A DNA stretch of 64,000 nucleotides, from positions 186,001-250,000 of the forward strand of contig NZ_JAATNW010000002.1 in NCBI RefSeq assembly GCF_012911815.1, given 5' to 3'. This stretch comes from Alteromonas ponticola (GTDB taxonomy: Bacteria > Pseudomonadota > Gammaproteobacteria > Enterobacterales > Alteromonadaceae). Positions 55,797 to 64,000 of the stretch are shown piece after piece (the first letter of the stretch is position 1; the number at the start of each line of letters is the position of its first letter). A program made the position numbers and the translations under genes. The notes under the pieces were generated by a model, which was given only the letters and a program-made list of their open reading frames with translations, was not told where the DNA came from and ran no database searches.

Positions 55797-56609
55797 TTGC
55801 TGCATTTATATCTACGAAATTTTTATGTTTTCACAATGGTTCTGGTCTGGGGCGTGTCTCTTTTGTCCCTTCCCTTGTCATACAGTGCCAATGCACAAAC
55901 CAGAACCTACATAGTCGGTGCTGAGCAATTAGATTACTATCCTCATTTCGATTTTGACCGTTCTGAAGACAAAGGATTTGCCTGGCAGGTATTACAGCAA
56001 TTTGCAGCACGTCACGATATTCAATTTAATTATATTTCACTCCCCCCTAAACGGCTTCAGCTTGAACTGGATAAAGGCACGATCGATTTCGCCTATCCGG
56101 ATAATCCAAGATGGCAACATCACGACATTCAGGTCAGGCAAAATAAAATTTTTAGCCAGGGTTTAGCGCTGGGTATTTATGGCACCATGGTAAGACAGGA
56201 AAATCTGGGACAAAGTGTTGAGCAGTTTAACAAACTTGCTTTCCCGATTGGTTTTACGCCGGTCAAATGGCAACAATTATTCAAACAATACAATATCAAA
56301 ACCATCGAAACGTACGATGCGGCAGGTGCAATACTCGCCGTCGCGCGTGGACGTGCCGATGGTGCTGACATTGAATATAATGTCGCCGCTTATCTGGGTT
56401 CTGTCTCACCTGATAACCTTCGCTTGCAGCTGAATCCTGATCTACCTTTCAGTGCTGTGAACTTCTCGCTTTCAACGTTCGCTCACCCTGAACTGATAGA
56501 ACAATTAGATCAGTTTCTTATAGAGAACCAGGAGCTGATCAATAACCTGAAGGCGCGGTATCAGTTGCAACAATCCATTGAGCCACGTGACTATGTTAAG
56601 GCCAAATGA
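55797..56609 (+). CDS. Orphan periplasmic solute-binding protein (SBP_bac_3 type)
   Basis: A 270-residue protein with a signal peptide ending near PLSYSANAQT, then a type-II binding-protein fold: TYIVGAEQLDYYPHF, GFAWQVLQQFAARH, LELDKGTIDFAYPDNPRW and AVARGRADGADIEYNVAAYL. No ABC permease or sensor gene is nearby, as with other orphan members in Alteromonadales. The frame opens with TTG at 55797; an ATG at 55836 would give a signal peptide without a positive charge. The start is uncertain. Confidence 0.78.
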   Translation: MLHLYLRNFYVFTMVLVWGVSLLSLPLSYSANAQTRTYIVGAEQLDYYPHFDFDRSEDKGFAWQVLQQFAARHDIQFNYISLPPKRLQLELDKGTIDFAYPDNPRWQHHDIQVRQNKIFSQGLALGIYGTMVRQENLGQSVEQFNKLAFPIGFTPVKWQQLFKQYNIKTIETYDAAGAILAVARGRADGADIEYNVAAYLGSVSPDNLRLQLNPDLPFSAVNFSLSTFAHPELIEQLDQFLIENQELINNLKARYQLQQSIEPRDYVKAK

Positions 56610-56639
56610 TGTCAATTGATCAGGCTCTGGGTAACCCAA

Positions 56640-57746
56640 TCAATTAGTCACCAGTTTTGTGCTGGCAACCAGCTTGGCCACTTTCTTCTTTTTCCTGAAT
56701 AAGTAAAAGTAAAGACCGGTTAACGACAACCACAGAGGACTTAATCCCAACACACACCAGATAATTTTGCTGGTTAACCCCGCGAAATAGCCGAAATGCA
56801 ACTTACGAAACATGTCCACAAATACATTCCATCCCGATGCCGTGCGGATATCATACGCCGACATCAGCGCTCCCGTTTGTCGGTCGTAGGTTACCACTGA
56901 CGAATACTCACTCGATAGCAAGCCTTTATCTGGCACATCTCCAAACACGCTGATATGGCGCTCGTCCTCGAAAGGGAAGGTCAGGTAAGTAGGGCGATGA
57001 TCAGGCACATGGTCAGCGGTAGAATCAAGCAGATATTGAAAGTCAATCTCTTTGTTATACAACGCCACGTTTGTATAGACATGTTCATCGCCATGTTCGG
57101 TAACCTCATGCAATACTTCAGAGGCATTCCAGTAGGCTCCGGTAAGCGCGATCACCAACAAAACCGGTGATGACACAATCCCAATTAATTTGTGCACATC
57201 GCTAAAAAATATTCGTTTGACCGCATTAAAGCGCAGGGTAAACAGCTTTTTCCAAAATTGTCTGTATAAAATCATTCCGCTGATAGAAAGAAAAAACAAC
57301 ATTAGTGCAAAGATAAATCCTAACGAGGTACCGGCAACCCCCATTAGAAATGTGTAGTGCAGTGATAAAAGCCAGTCAGTGATGTCATGTGTTACCGAAA
57401 CCGGCTCTGAGAGTAAGTCTCCCGTGTACTGGTTCAAATACAGCTTATACCATTCACCGTCTTGTTTACTTATCAGGTAAACCGCATCAGAACGCGACTT
57501 ATCGTCAAATAACTCCCAGCTACCCAAGACGAAATCTGGATGCGCTGATTCTACGGTGCTTTTAAGAGCATTAAGATTTTGTCTTGGCTGCTGAGCGGTT
57601 GCTGGCACTGTCATATGTTCAGGCATGAGCCAGGTGTCAATTTCAACTTTAAAAACCAGAATGCTTCCGGTAATGGCAATCACAAGTAAAGGAATCATTG
57701 CGATAAGGGCGCACACTGAGTGCCATTTAAATAAGGTTTTGCGCAT
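56640..57746 (-). CDS. PepSY-associated transmembrane protein
   Basis: A 368-residue protein with four main membrane helices: WHSVCALIAMIPLLVIAITG at the start, two in the middle (about 140-165 and 190-210) and one near 330-352. The ends LWLSLTGLYFYLFRKKKK and GSILVFKVEIDTWL are typical of the PepSY_TM family. Such proteins are often iron-regulated and linked to siderophore reduction or uptake. The intergenic region upstream has Fur-box-like sequence, which supports this. Confidence 0.87.
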   Translation of the reverse strand: MRKTLFKWHSVCALIAMIPLLVIAITGSILVFKVEIDTWLMPEHMTVPATAQQPRQNLNALKSTVESAHPDFVLGSWELFDDKSRSDAVYLISKQDGEWYKLYLNQYTGDLLSEPVSVTHDITDWLLSLHYTFLMGVAGTSLGFIFALMLFFLSISGMILYRQFWKKLFTLRFNAVKRIFFSDVHKLIGIVSSPVLLVIALTGAYWNASEVLHEVTEHGDEHVYTNVALYNKEIDFQYLLDSTADHVPDHRPTYLTFPFEDERHISVFGDVPDKGLLSSEYSSVVTYDRQTGALMSAYDIRTASGWNVFVDMFRKLHFGYFAGLTSKIIWCVLGLSPLWLSLTGLYFYLFRKKKKVAKLVASTKLVTN

Positions 57747-57839
57747 GAATTTGATACTTCAACTTAGGTTTCGAGTTATTAATAGGAGTCGACCGCCCAT
57801 CACAGACTGCAGCCTTGTATTCACATACATCTTTCGCCT

Positions 57840-57867
57840 AGTGTAGCCAATCGCATTCAAATGTAAA
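57840..57867 (-). promoter_or_regulatory. Candidate promoter of the PepSY gene
   Basis: On the minus strand TTTACA (57867-57862) and TACACT (57845-57840) are separated by 16 bp, about 95 bp upstream of the PepSY start. Confidence 0.45.
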
Positions 57868-57904
57868 TAGAAATTATTATCAATACCATTGTTAATGATT
57901 ATTT
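57866..57904. promoter_or_regulatory. Candidate Fur-box region
   Basis: Two overlapping matches: AATAGAAATTATTATCAA (57866-57883) and GTTAATGATTATT (57891-57903, 11 of 13 positions like GATAATGATTATC). They sit at the upstream edge of the candidate PepSY promoter and 33 bp from the pldA frame. Confidence 0.5.
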
Positions 57905-57935
57905 CTCGACGACATACCTACGAGCAAGTCGTGCT

Positions 57936-58994
57936 ATGCTTATGTTTGTTGATCAGCCAATCGATGACATTTTGAAACCTTATATAGTGAGTCTGCTTTT
58001 ATTTGTGATCGCTTTTCAAGCGCTTGCCGGTGAGGACCGGGAGAGGCAGTGCTTGCTTGACCATTTTGATGAGGGTGATGAGTCGCTGACGCTGGCAGAA
58101 GTTAAAAATTACTGTGTACAAATGCTTCGGGCGGATCAGAAGGTCGAACAGGCAAACGCGGCAAAGCAGGCTGACGTATTACTCGGGGGCATTTCCAGCC
58201 GGATCGTCAATGAGCGCAGAACCGAATTCGATCCGTATGTGATCACGCCTCACAAACTGAATTATATTTTACCCGCCTGGGTTTCCGATAACATTAATCG
58301 ACAAGCATACCGCTCGCTGGAAGGATACGAAGAAAATCTTGAAGATATAGAGACAAAATTTCAATTGAGTCTAAAGGTTCCATTGAATACGGGGCCCCTG
58401 TTCATTGAAGGCGACGGCCTATATTTGGGCTTTACCCTGGAAGCATGGTGGCAAACCTATGCCAATAATATTTCTAAACCGTTTCGAGAAACCAACTATC
58501 AGCCCGAATTGTTCTACATCGCTCCCCTTCCCTGGCAGTTAATGGGCGGCAACACAGGATTTATAGTGGGGGTTGAGCACCAATCTAACGGTCGCGGTGA
58601 ATTATTCTCACGCAGCTGGAACCGGGTTTACACTCACTTTCTGTTTGAAAAAGAAAACTTTGCGCTGTCGCTCAAACCCTGGGTACGTCTGTCGGAAGAT
58701 GAAAAAACATCACCACTTGATTCAGACGGCGATGATAATCCGGATATCGAGGACTATCTTGGCCACTTTGAACTAACTATGGTGTATCGATGGGACGCTC
58801 TTGAACTGAGCCTTCGCGGCCGTCAAAACCAGCATACGCACAAGGGCGCGCTGGAAATGGGGCTGACATTTCCACTGTGGGGTAAATTACGTGGTTACGC
58901 CACCGGCTTTACCGGTTACGGTGAAAGTCTGATTGACTATAACTACAAGCAAACCCGTATTGGTTTTGGTGTGTCATTAAATAATGTCTTGTAG
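57936..58994 (+). CDS. pldA: Outer-membrane phospholipase A (OMPLA)
   Basis: OMPLA hydrolyses phospholipids that reach the outer leaflet, using a Ser-His-Asn site. The 352-residue protein has the active-site motif VEHQSNGRGELFSRSWNRVY, including His, Ser and Asn, then DDNPDIEDYLGHFEL and the C-terminal barrel strand GYGESLIDYNYKQTRIGFG, very close to E. coli PldA. A hydrophobic signal segment (YIVSLLLFVIAFQALA) begins about 15 residues in, so the true start may be later than the ATG at 57936 (an in-frame TTG at 57972 is possible). The N-terminal ~100 residues before the barrel are longer than in E. coli. Confidence 0.93.
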   Translation: MLMFVDQPIDDILKPYIVSLLLFVIAFQALAGEDRERQCLLDHFDEGDESLTLAEVKNYCVQMLRADQKVEQANAAKQADVLLGGISSRIVNERRTEFDPYVITPHKLNYILPAWVSDNINRQAYRSLEGYEENLEDIETKFQLSLKVPLNTGPLFIEGDGLYLGFTLEAWWQTYANNISKPFRETNYQPELFYIAPLPWQLMGGNTGFIVGVEHQSNGRGELFSRSWNRVYTHFLFEKENFALSLKPWVRLSEDEKTSPLDSDGDDNPDIEDYLGHFELTMVYRWDALELSLRGRQNQHTHKGALEMGLTFPLWGKLRGYATGFTGYGESLIDYNYKQTRIGFGVSLNNVL

Positions 58995-59040
58995 GTAGTT
59001 TATTGTTATGGTGCGCTTTTGAACTGACAGGGTAAATTAT

Positions 59041-59760
59041 ATGAAGAAATATATTGTTTCTGGTGGTTCTACCGGAATTGGAAGAGAAGTTGTCGAGTCA
59101 CTGATAAATCAGGGCAATGCCGTCATCAACATCGACATCAAAGCCCCTGAAAAATCTTTGGCCAGAGAAACCTATATTAATGTTGATTTGGCTGATTACC
59201 GTACGATTGAACACAAAGTGTCGCTGACAGGTAAGTATGACGGCGTATTTTTTAATGCTGGCATACACCGAAGTGGATCTGTCTTTTCTCACACACTGGA
59301 AGAAATCGAACACCTGCTTAACACTAACCTGCTCTCACATGTTGCGTTACTAAAAGCATTGGAACACAACCTAAATGATCGTGCATCGCTAGTATTTAAC
59401 GGTTCGGACCAAAGTTTTATTGGTAAGCAAAACAGTTTCGCTTACGGGCTTACTAAAGGTGCCATAGGACAGATAACAAAGTCATTGGCATTAGATTTGG
59501 CCAAACGCGAAATTCGCGTCAATGCGGTCTGCCCCAGCACCACAGACACTCCCCTGTATCGCGAGGCAATAGCGCGCTACGCAGAAAAGTCGCACACTCC
59601 GTTGGCTGAAATTGAGCAAGCGGAAGCGGCTGAAATTCCATTGGGTCGAGTCGCCTCCCCTGCAGAAGTGGCTGAAGTAGTTTTGTTCTTATTTAGTGAC
59701 GCGTCACGCTTTATGACCGGCTCCTTAATTCCGGTTGATGGCGGCTACACCGCCCAATAA
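59041..59760 (+). CDS. Short-chain dehydrogenase/reductase
   Basis: A 239-residue classical SDR: nucleotide motif VSGGSTGIGREV at the start, FFNAGIHRSG, catalytic Ser in FNGSDQSFIG and Y-x3-K in SFAYGLTKGAIG, and the C-terminal GSLIPVDGGYTAQ. It should oxidise or reduce an alcohol/ketone with NAD(P)H. It heads a tight three-gene set with the aldolase and amidohydrolase (17- and 4-bp gaps). AGGG lies before the ATG. The substrate is unknown. Confidence 0.9.
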   Translation: MKKYIVSGGSTGIGREVVESLINQGNAVINIDIKAPEKSLARETYINVDLADYRTIEHKVSLTGKYDGVFFNAGIHRSGSVFSHTLEEIEHLLNTNLLSHVALLKALEHNLNDRASLVFNGSDQSFIGKQNSFAYGLTKGAIGQITKSLALDLAKREIRVNAVCPSTTDTPLYREAIARYAEKSHTPLAEIEQAEAAEIPLGRVASPAEVAEVVLFLFSDASRFMTGSLIPVDGGYTAQ

Positions 59761-59777
59761 ATTTTTTCGGAGTAACG

Positions 59778-60476
59778 ATGTTTGCGAATGAAACTGACAT
59801 TCGTCATAAATTGGCCATTGCTCACCATGTCATCGCCCATTATGGCTGGGATGAGCTGGTGTCCACTCATTTATCAGCAAGGATCCCTGCGACTGACGCG
59901 GTCCTTATTACACCTAAGGATACCGCGTTTAAAAACGTGACCGCATCCAACCTGGTTTTGGTAAATCTGGAAGGCGAATACCTGTCAGACAACGGTCATC
60001 AGATATTGAAACAGGCTGCGAATATCCACTTAGAGACGTATAAACAAAGAAGCGACATTATGTGCATGATCCATACACATAGTATGTATCCTACTATCGT
60101 CTCGTCTCTATCCACCGGCTTTCAGTTTACCAATCAAAACAGCCTGCGCTTTTATGATGATATTGCGTATCATCCGTTTGACGGATTGGCACTGGAAAAT
60201 GAAGGCGCGGCAATTGCCAAAGCGCTAGGCAATAAACGCGTTTTGTTTGCGAATAATCATGGCGTGATCACGACCGGCACAAGTGTTGAGGAATCGCTCT
60301 ACTATCATTTTCATATTGAAAACTGTTGTGAAATGCTGGTCAAAACGCTGCAGTGCGGGGTAAAAACTCATCCCATACCCAAAGAGATCTGCAAAATAAC
60401 CAAGCAGCAATTTGATGAAGTAAAAACGCCTCAGGTGGAATTCCGGTATTTTACCGATCTGGTCAACGCAGGTTGA
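59778..60476 (+). CDS. Class II aldolase/adducin family protein
   Basis: A 232-residue protein with the zinc-site histidines in MCMIHTHSMYPTI and the third in ANNHGVITTG, and the N-terminal ETDIRHKLAIAHHVIAHYGW region. The family includes fuculose-1-phosphate and other sugar-phosphate aldolases, as well as decarboxylases and proteins of unknown function. It is the middle gene of the set. Because the amidohydrolase and the PLP decarboxylase next to it do not suit a known sugar pathway, its substrate is left open. Confidence 0.88.
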   Translation: MFANETDIRHKLAIAHHVIAHYGWDELVSTHLSARIPATDAVLITPKDTAFKNVTASNLVLVNLEGEYLSDNGHQILKQAANIHLETYKQRSDIMCMIHTHSMYPTIVSSLSTGFQFTNQNSLRFYDDIAYHPFDGLALENEGAAIAKALGNKRVLFANNHGVITTGTSVEESLYYHFHIENCCEMLVKTLQCGVKTHPIPKEICKITKQQFDEVKTPQVEFRYFTDLVNAG

Positions 60477-60480
60477 TATT

Positions 60481-61296
60481 GTGAAGCTGATTGATTCTCA
60501 CATTCATTTTTGGGATGTGGCTAACGAACTGAATAGCTGGGTGAAAAAAACGTCGTTACCTCAATCTATCTCTCCAGAAGATGTCGATGCCACAGGTTAT
60601 GTGCATATAGAAGCTCACGCTGAACACCTGTCACCATTATGTGAACTAACCTGGCTCAGAAATACGTTCGCCACAGGCAATATAAGGGTGATCGCATTTT
60701 TAGACTTTACCCAGCCGCTACAAGAGTTTGAGCGAAGATTATTACTGCTGGCCGCCCAGCCGGAAATAGTTGGGGTCAGACAAGTAATGGCAAGTAGCAG
60801 GGTATCCGCCTATTCTCCTTTCCAGCAGACGTTACCGGCGGACTTACCTCGAAAGCTGGCGATGCTGGCAGCTAATAACCTGATATTTGATGCCCAGATG
60901 TATCCCGATCAATATTTGCCTATATTAGACGATATTATTGCTTCGGATGTGATTATGGCAATGGAGCACATGGCGTTACCGATAGCCACCTCTGCCGAAA
61001 ATATGCAGACCTGGCAAACCCTGCTCAAGCTGGTTTCGCAACAACCGAATTGTACGTTAAAGTTATCCGGGTTCGACATCGTCAATCATAACAATGATAT
61101 CACTCGAGTACTCGATATCCTGTTTGACGTTATGCCCATGGAACGTCTTTGCTGGGGGTCTAACTATCCTGTTTCAAATCAGAACGATTATAGATGCTGG
61201 CAGACACGGCTTAGCAACTATCTTGGTGACCCTACAATTGAAAATACCGTCTTTTATCAGACTGCAAATCGGCTGTACTTTAACGGCACGTTATAA
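60481..61296 (+). CDS. Amidohydrolase family 2 protein with Asn in place of the catalytic Asp
   Basis: The 271-residue protein starts with GTG at 60481. It has the metal-site H-x-H in LIDSHIHFWDV (His7, His9), a further His in MAMEHMALP and a C-terminal CWGSNYPVSNQNDYR. In related lactonases (COG3618-like, such as fuconolactonase-type and PDC lactonases) the last motif is GSD(Y/W)PV, whose Asp acts in catalysis; here the codon AAC gives Asn. The enzyme may therefore be altered or act on another substrate. It follows the aldolase by 4 bp and is convergent with the PLP decarboxylase gene. Confidence 0.82.
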   Translation: MKLIDSHIHFWDVANELNSWVKKTSLPQSISPEDVDATGYVHIEAHAEHLSPLCELTWLRNTFATGNIRVIAFLDFTQPLQEFERRLLLLAAQPEIVGVRQVMASSRVSAYSPFQQTLPADLPRKLAMLAANNLIFDAQMYPDQYLPILDDIIASDVIMAMEHMALPIATSAENMQTWQTLLKLVSQQPNCTLKLSGFDIVNHNNDITRVLDILFDVMPMERLCWGSNYPVSNQNDYRCWQTRLSNYLGDPTIENTVFYQTANRLYFNGTL

Positions 61297-61297
61297 C

Positions 61298-62425
61298 TTA
61301 CAAAGGTTCAACTTGATAGTCGAAGCGCTTTGCGTCTGACATACTTATCGCCGCAGGATTAAGAATGTCAGTAATAAGGGCATCCAACATTGCATGAGTA
61401 AATTTAGGCAGGCAGGTTAGCGTAGAGCGATGACGATATTGGGGGAAGTGCCATTTTTGAAATATAGCCTGTGGCACCTCTTCTAACACAATGGTGATGG
61501 CTTTGTCGTTTTTCCAGCATTTGATTGAGTGCTGCTCAAGTATGCCTAAAAAGAGCTCGGCTTTGTCCAGACATGCCTGATATTTTGCCAGCATACCAGC
61601 TTCAGCACCCAGTGCTTTGATTGTGTTATACATCAAAACCGGCGCTAAACCATTCCTACTGCCACCAATGGTGACATCATCATTATTGATGTATTGAACA
61701 TACTCACCTGATACAAAACGTCTTTCCATCAATAACAGACCGGATGGAACCGGCGCGCCCAAAAATTTGTGACCGCTCACGTTGACAGAAGTAAAGTTGC
61801 GTCCTAATTGATACTCATCGACTAGGGGTAGAAAGGCTCCATCAAATGCGCCATCCAAGTGGATAAAATGTTCAACTTGCACCTGCTCAAAAACCGCCTT
61901 CGCGGCAGCAACATCATCAAGCGAAGAAGTGATCGTTGATCCCATTGTGGCTACGAGAATGTAAGCGCAGTCAGTATCCAAAGTCACCATTTGCTTTAGT
62001 GCGTCAATATTGATACAACCGTTGAGATGAGACCTTACTACCTGGTGGTGTATACCCAGCACGTTAGCTATTTTTTCACTGCAGTAATGGGAATATTCTG
62101 AGGAAAGCAACACCACTTTCTTGCTGGCGCTCTCGCGGTATCGCCAGCACGCATACAAAATCGCTTCAGTGCTACAGCTTGCAACATATCCCCATGACCT
62201 GTCCAGGTTGGTTCTGTAAAGCCGCATGAAAAACTCAATTACCGCTTTTTCATGGGAGAAACTGCTATAGCAAGAAACGCTTTTGAACGGGTCACCTATA
62301 TTATTAAGGTGCTGGTTCAATAGTTCAGCGCAATTGGTGTGATTAAAATCGGTGGAGGTGGGATAACCTACATAGACCTGCTTATTGTGCGATAACTTGC
62401 TTAACAAATTTGCAATATCTGACAC
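61298..62425 (-). CDS. Group II PLP-dependent decarboxylase (histidine decarboxylase-like)
   Basis: A 375-residue protein with the group II amino-acid decarboxylase pattern: SSEYSHYCSEKIANVLGIHH, VATMGSTITSSLDDV, HLDGAFDGAFLPLVD and the PLP lysine region NVSGHKFLGAPVPSG. It resembles histidine decarboxylase most, but the exact amino acid cannot be fixed by eye. The start is GTG at 62425. It is on the opposite strand, 1 bp from the end of the amidohydrolase gene. Confidence 0.87.
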   Translation of the reverse strand: MSDIANLLSKLSHNKQVYVGYPTSTDFNHTNCAELLNQHLNNIGDPFKSVSCYSSFSHEKAVIEFFMRLYRTNLDRSWGYVASCSTEAILYACWRYRESASKKVVLLSSEYSHYCSEKIANVLGIHHQVVRSHLNGCINIDALKQMVTLDTDCAYILVATMGSTITSSLDDVAAAKAVFEQVQVEHFIHLDGAFDGAFLPLVDEYQLGRNFTSVNVSGHKFLGAPVPSGLLLMERRFVSGEYVQYINNDDVTIGGSRNGLAPVLMYNTIKALGAEAGMLAKYQACLDKAELFLGILEQHSIKCWKNDKAITIVLEEVPQAIFQKWHFPQYRHRSTLTCLPKFTHAMLDALITDILNPAAISMSDAKRFDYQVEPL

Positions 62426-62509
62426 CGTGAACCCAACCTGCAGAGAATTGATTATTCTCTACTATATCACTGCGAACACGAGTGTCACTAACGCTATCAA
62501 AACAATTTA

Positions 62510-64000
62510 TCAAGCCGCTCGGTGCGCAATAAACTCGTTGTAGGTACCTTCAAAATTATTAATCTTCTGATTGCTTATTTCAATGACCTGAGTAGCCAGT
62601 GAAGAAACGAATGTACGATCGTGGCTGACGAAGATGACAGTACCATCAAAATTCAGCAACGCCTTATTCAACGCCTCAATTGACTCCATGTCCAAGTGGT
62701 TGGTAGGCTCGTCCATAACCAGTACATTGATATCCTGCAGCATGAGCTTGCCAAATAACAAGCGGTTTTTTTCGCCGCCTGAACACACTTTGACTTTTTT
62801 ATTAAAATCGTCAGAACCAAACAACAAACGACCCAGCATACCTTTAACCTGTAAATCGTCATGCTGAGGTCCACGCCACTGAGACATCCATTCAAACAAA
62901 GTCAGGTCACAATTAAAGTCACTGCTGCTGTCCTGTGGAATGTATCCAATCGCCGCGTTTTCTGCCCACTTAACAGAACCTTGTCTGGCTTCTACGTCAT
63001 TGAGCAAACATTTTAAAAGTGTGGTTTTGCCAGCGCCGTTCTCGCCAATAATCGCTAAGCGGGAGCCTGCTTCGAGTAGCAGGTTGGCATCTTGGAATAA
63101 AGTATGCTCGGTATAGCCATGTCCCAGCGCTTCTAACGTAATCGCCAGCCTGTGTAGTTTTTTGTGCTGTTTGAACTGAATAAACGGCTTACGACGGCTT
63201 GACGCTTTGACTTCCGCCAATTCAATTTTTTCCAGCCGCTTTGCACGGGAAGTGGCTTGCTTTGCTTTTGATGCATTCGCAGAAAAACGCGCAACAAACC
63301 CTTGTAACTCTTCGATTTCAGCAGACTTCTTGGCATTTTCATGGTGCAACTGTTCCTGCACCAGTGCGGCTGCTTCAGTGAAGGCATCGTAATTACCAGG
63401 GTAAATGCGCAGTTCGCCGTAATCGATGTCGGCCATATGGGTGCATACCGAATTCAAAAAGTGGCGATCGTGCGAAATAATGATCATGGTGGACTTGCGC
63501 TTGTTCAGTTCTTCTGCCAGCCAATTTATGGTGTAGATGTCCAGGTTGTTGGTTGGCTCGTCAAGTAACAGAATATCAGGATCAGCAAACAATGCCTGAG
63601 CAAGTAATACGCGTACCTTCCGGCCCGGAGCAACTTCTTTCATTAAACCAAAATGATAAGACTCTTCAATACCGGCTGCACTGAGAATATCCCCTGCCCT
63701 GGCTTCAGCAGTATAGCCATCTTTTTCAGCAAATTGCGTTTCCAAATCCGCTACGCGCATACCCTCTTCTTCGGTCATGTCAGCTTTACTGTAGATCTCA
63801 TCACGTTCGCGCTTCACTTCCCAAAGCTCACGATCACCCATAATAACAGCATCCACCACACTCATTTCTTCGTAGGCAAATTGATCCTGACTAAGAATGC
63901 CCAGTTTAGTACCAGGCGCGTATGACACGTTGCCCGACGTGGGTGCCAGCGCACCACTGAGTATTTTCATAAACGTCGATTTGCCACAACCGTTCGCGCC
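62510..64000 (-). CDS. ybiT: ABC-F ATPase YbiT-like (5' end cut by window edge)
   Basis: ABC-F proteins act on the ribosome; YbiT is one of the four E. coli members. The frame is open to 64000 and begins [14 protein letters not shown] (Walker A of the first domain), so about 35 residues are missing. It contains [31 protein letters not shown] and HDRHFLN in the first domain, a basic linker ([20 protein letters not shown]), then [29 protein letters not shown] and [11 protein letters not shown] in the second. The first domain has APGRK where LSGG is usual, as in YbiT. Confidence 0.93.
   Translation of the reverse strand, partial: GANGCGKSTFMKILSGALAPTSGNVSYAPGTKLGILSQDQFAYEEMSVVDAVIMGDRELWEVKRERDEIYSKADMTEEEGMRVADLETQFAEKDGYTAEARAGDILSAAGIEESYHFGLMKEVAPGRKVRVLLAQALFADPDILLLDEPTNNLDIYTINWLAEELNKRKSTMIIISHDRHFLNSVCTHMADIDYGELRIYPGNYDAFTEAAALVQEQLHHENAKKSAEIEELQGFVARFSANASKAKQATSRAKRLEKIELAEVKASSRRKPFIQFKQHKKLHRLAITLEALGHGYTEHTLFQDANLLLEAGSRLAIIGENGAGKTTLLKCLLNDVEARQGSVKWAENAAIGYIPQDSSSDFNCDLTLFEWMSQWRGPQHDDLQVKGMLGRLLFGSDDFNKKVKVCSGGEKNRLLFGKLMLQDINVLVMDEPTNHLDMESIEALNKALLNFDGTVIFVSHDRTFVSSLATQVIEISNQKINNFEGTYNEFIAHRAA

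Noticed and set aside
63554-63650. Degenerate signature motif (APGRK for LSGG) in the first ABC domain as a sign of decay
   Set aside because: The same feature is found in E. coli YbiT, so it is a family trait.

Overview
The window looks like the chromosome of a marine gammaproteobacterium of the Alteromonadales (Alteromonas-like). This is inferred from protein families and gene content: hldE near glnE, FadE, TDK and UPP of enterobacterial type, a YbiT-type ABC-F protein, OMPLA, and an exosortase A (XrtA) exopolysaccharide locus. I see no rRNA, tRNA, CRISPR array, transposase or phage gene.

Region 1 (1-27749) is one large exopolysaccharide / PEP-CTERM locus. A minus-strand run read from 7795 down past position 1 holds three GT4 glycosyltransferases, two sulfotransferases, a pyruvyltransferase-family protein and a WzxC-type flippase. 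A third, oppositely oriented sulfotransferase lies at 8213-8824. Next come a GT4 enzyme and an exosortase A fused to an EpsI domain (8816-11350, minus). A plus-strand group follows with GT2, a DegT-type PLP enzyme and two FemAB/GNAT-like proteins (11540-16231). The last part holds an XrtA-type polysaccharide deacetylase, the TPR lipoprotein PrsT, the initiating sugar-phosphate transferase, the export lipoprotein, the chain-length regulator, the tyrosine autokinase, an outer-membrane barrel and an ExeA-like ATPase (16225-27749). Together these would start, extend, decorate (sulfate, pyruvate, amino/acyl groups, deacetylation), flip, polymerise and export a polysaccharide, and sort PEP-CTERM proteins to the surface. 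No clear PEP-CTERM substrate and no PrsK/PrsR regulators are in the window.

Region 2 (27865-36207) is mostly housekeeping: hldE, a GIY-YIG protein, a DUF350 membrane protein, glnE, a TcpQ-like single-pass protein, an LpxL-type acyltransferase, a small hypothetical protein and a small outer-membrane barrel.

Region 3 (36229-43007) has an envelope-lipid cassette (outer-membrane barrel, LolA-like protein, RND/MMPL transporter), then fadE with a candidate FadR site and a strong terminator.

Region 4 (43304-56609) carries a GGDEF-EAL protein, tdk, two stand-alone GAF proteins, upp, a methyltransferase, an M1 aminopeptidase, a secreted protein coupled to an M14 carboxypeptidase with a possible GlyGly-CTERM tail, an alcohol dehydrogenase and an orphan solute-binding protein.

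Region 5 (56640-64000) has a PepSY membrane protein with a Fur-box-like control region, phospholipase A1 (pldA), and a compact set of SDR, class II aldolase, amidohydrolase and a group II PLP decarboxylase. The set has no pathway I recognise, and its amidohydrolase has Asn where the family catalytic Asp is expected. The window ends inside ybiT.
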